This document shows positions 63,552 through 64,000 of a DNA stretch of 64,000 bases, one piece after another. The number at the start of each line of letters is the position of its first letter. Within the stretch, counting starts at the first letter, position 1. The position numbers and the translations under genes are program-made. The stretch covers positions 62,001 through 126,000 of the forward strand of contig NZ_BJNO01000014.1 in assembly GCF_006539725.1 (NCBI RefSeq), given 5' to 3'. The DNA is from Klebsiella terrigena (GTDB lineage Bacteria > Pseudomonadota > Gammaproteobacteria > Enterobacterales > Enterobacteriaceae). Under the pieces are notes generated by a model. That model worked only from the letters and a program-made list of their open reading frames with translations. It was not told where the DNA came from and ran no database searches.

Positions 63552-64000
63552 CAGCCTCCAAAATCATCCAGCATGATATTGTCATCCTCGACGCCGAGAT
63601 CCTTGAGCATTTTAATTACCGCGGCGTTCATCACCGGCGGCCCGCACATGTAAAACTCGCAGTCCTCCGGCGCCGGGTGATCGCGCAGATAGTTCTCATA
63701 TAGCACATTGTGGATGAAGCCGGTGTGACCATCCCAGCTATCTTCCGGCAGCGGATCGGACAGCGCCACGTGGAAGGTAAAGTTAGGATTTTCCCGCGCC
63801 AGCTGTTCGAATTCATCGTCGTAGAACATTTCGCGCAGCGAGCGCGCGCCGTACCAGAAGCTGATTTTACGCCCGCTGTGCAGCCGCTTGAGCTGATCGA
63901 AAATATGCGAACGCATCGGCGCCATGCCGGCCCCGCCGCCGATAAAGACCATTTCAGCGTCGGTATCTTTGGCAAAGAATTCGCCAAACGGCCCGGAGAT
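63551..64000 (-). CDS. nqrF: Na+-NQR subunit F, C-terminal part (runs off the window)
   Basis: The 149 codons present cover the C-terminal FAD/NAD(P)H-reductase lobe: [47 protein letters not shown] and the final [20 protein letters not shown]. NqrF is the NADH entry subunit of the sodium pump. The N-terminal 2Fe-2S domain lies beyond the right edge. Confidence 0.97.
   Translation of the reverse strand: MSGPFGEFFAKDTDAEMVFIGGGAGMAPMRSHIFDQLKRLHSGRKISFWYGARSLREMFYDDEFEQLARENPNFTFHVALSDPLPEDSWDGHTGFIHNVLYENYLRDHPAPEDCEFYMCGPPVMNAAVIKMLKDLGVEDDNIMLDDFGG

Overview
This window looks like the chromosome of a Klebsiella/Raoultella-type enterobacterium. It carries close orthologues of the Escherichia coli core genes phoE, proB, proA, thrW, crl, frsA, gpt, pepD, yafP and dinB. 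It also has the nqrF/nqrM end of a Na+-translocating NADH:quinone reductase operon, a yjhX gene and a CigR/RcnB-like gene. The species cannot be fixed from this sequence alone.

Layout. At 0-7.1 kb lie a sulfonate-type ABC binding protein with a convergent LysR regulator, an NlpC/P60 lipoprotein, phoE, proBA and the tRNA-Thr(CGU) gene thrW. At 7.1-19.6 kb a 12.4-kb integrative element sits in the 3' end of thrW, bounded by 33-bp direct repeats. It has its own integrase, a second FimB-like recombinase, an iteron-type candidate origin with replication-like genes, and a lambda D/E-type decoration protein and major capsid protein. No terminase, portal, protease or tail gene is visible. At 19.6-20.7 kb is the stump of an older P4-type island: a truncated integrase, a TolA-domain-III-like lipoprotein and a decayed third att copy.

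At 20.7-35.1 kb are accessory genes: a LysR/epimerase pair, a DinB-fold protein, a ketopantoate-reductase-like protein, a RamA-like AraC regulator, a complete RND efflux system with a TetR repressor and visible operators, and two gene fragments (ProC, GntR). At 35.6-39.8 kb is a GH91 difructose-anhydride locus (GPH transporter, GH91 enzyme, LacI regulator) with a shared candidate operator. At 39.9-44.7 kb are small genes, including cigR-like, DUF1294-type, methyltransferase, yjhX and AraC genes. At 44.8-50.5 kb is a LacI-controlled TRAP transporter operon with an SDR and a FucU/RbsD-type mutarotase. At 51.4-55.9 kb is the glutarate operon glaH-lhgO-gabD-csiR, lacking gabT and gabP. At 56.5-57.1 kb is an orphan Cas6f/Csy4-like gene whose catalytic His is replaced. 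At 57.6-64 kb the core chromosome resumes with crl, frsA, gpt, pepD, yafP, dinB, nqrM and nqrF.

In E. coli K-12 crl is directly beside phoE. Here they are 53 kb apart and the phoE-thrW block is inverted relative to crl, so the accessory genes occupy what may be an inverted segment. The most interesting items are the capsid-only integrative element (a candidate phage satellite of unfamiliar gene content), the orphan catalytically altered Cas6f, the TolA-III-like lipoprotein, and the GH91 locus.
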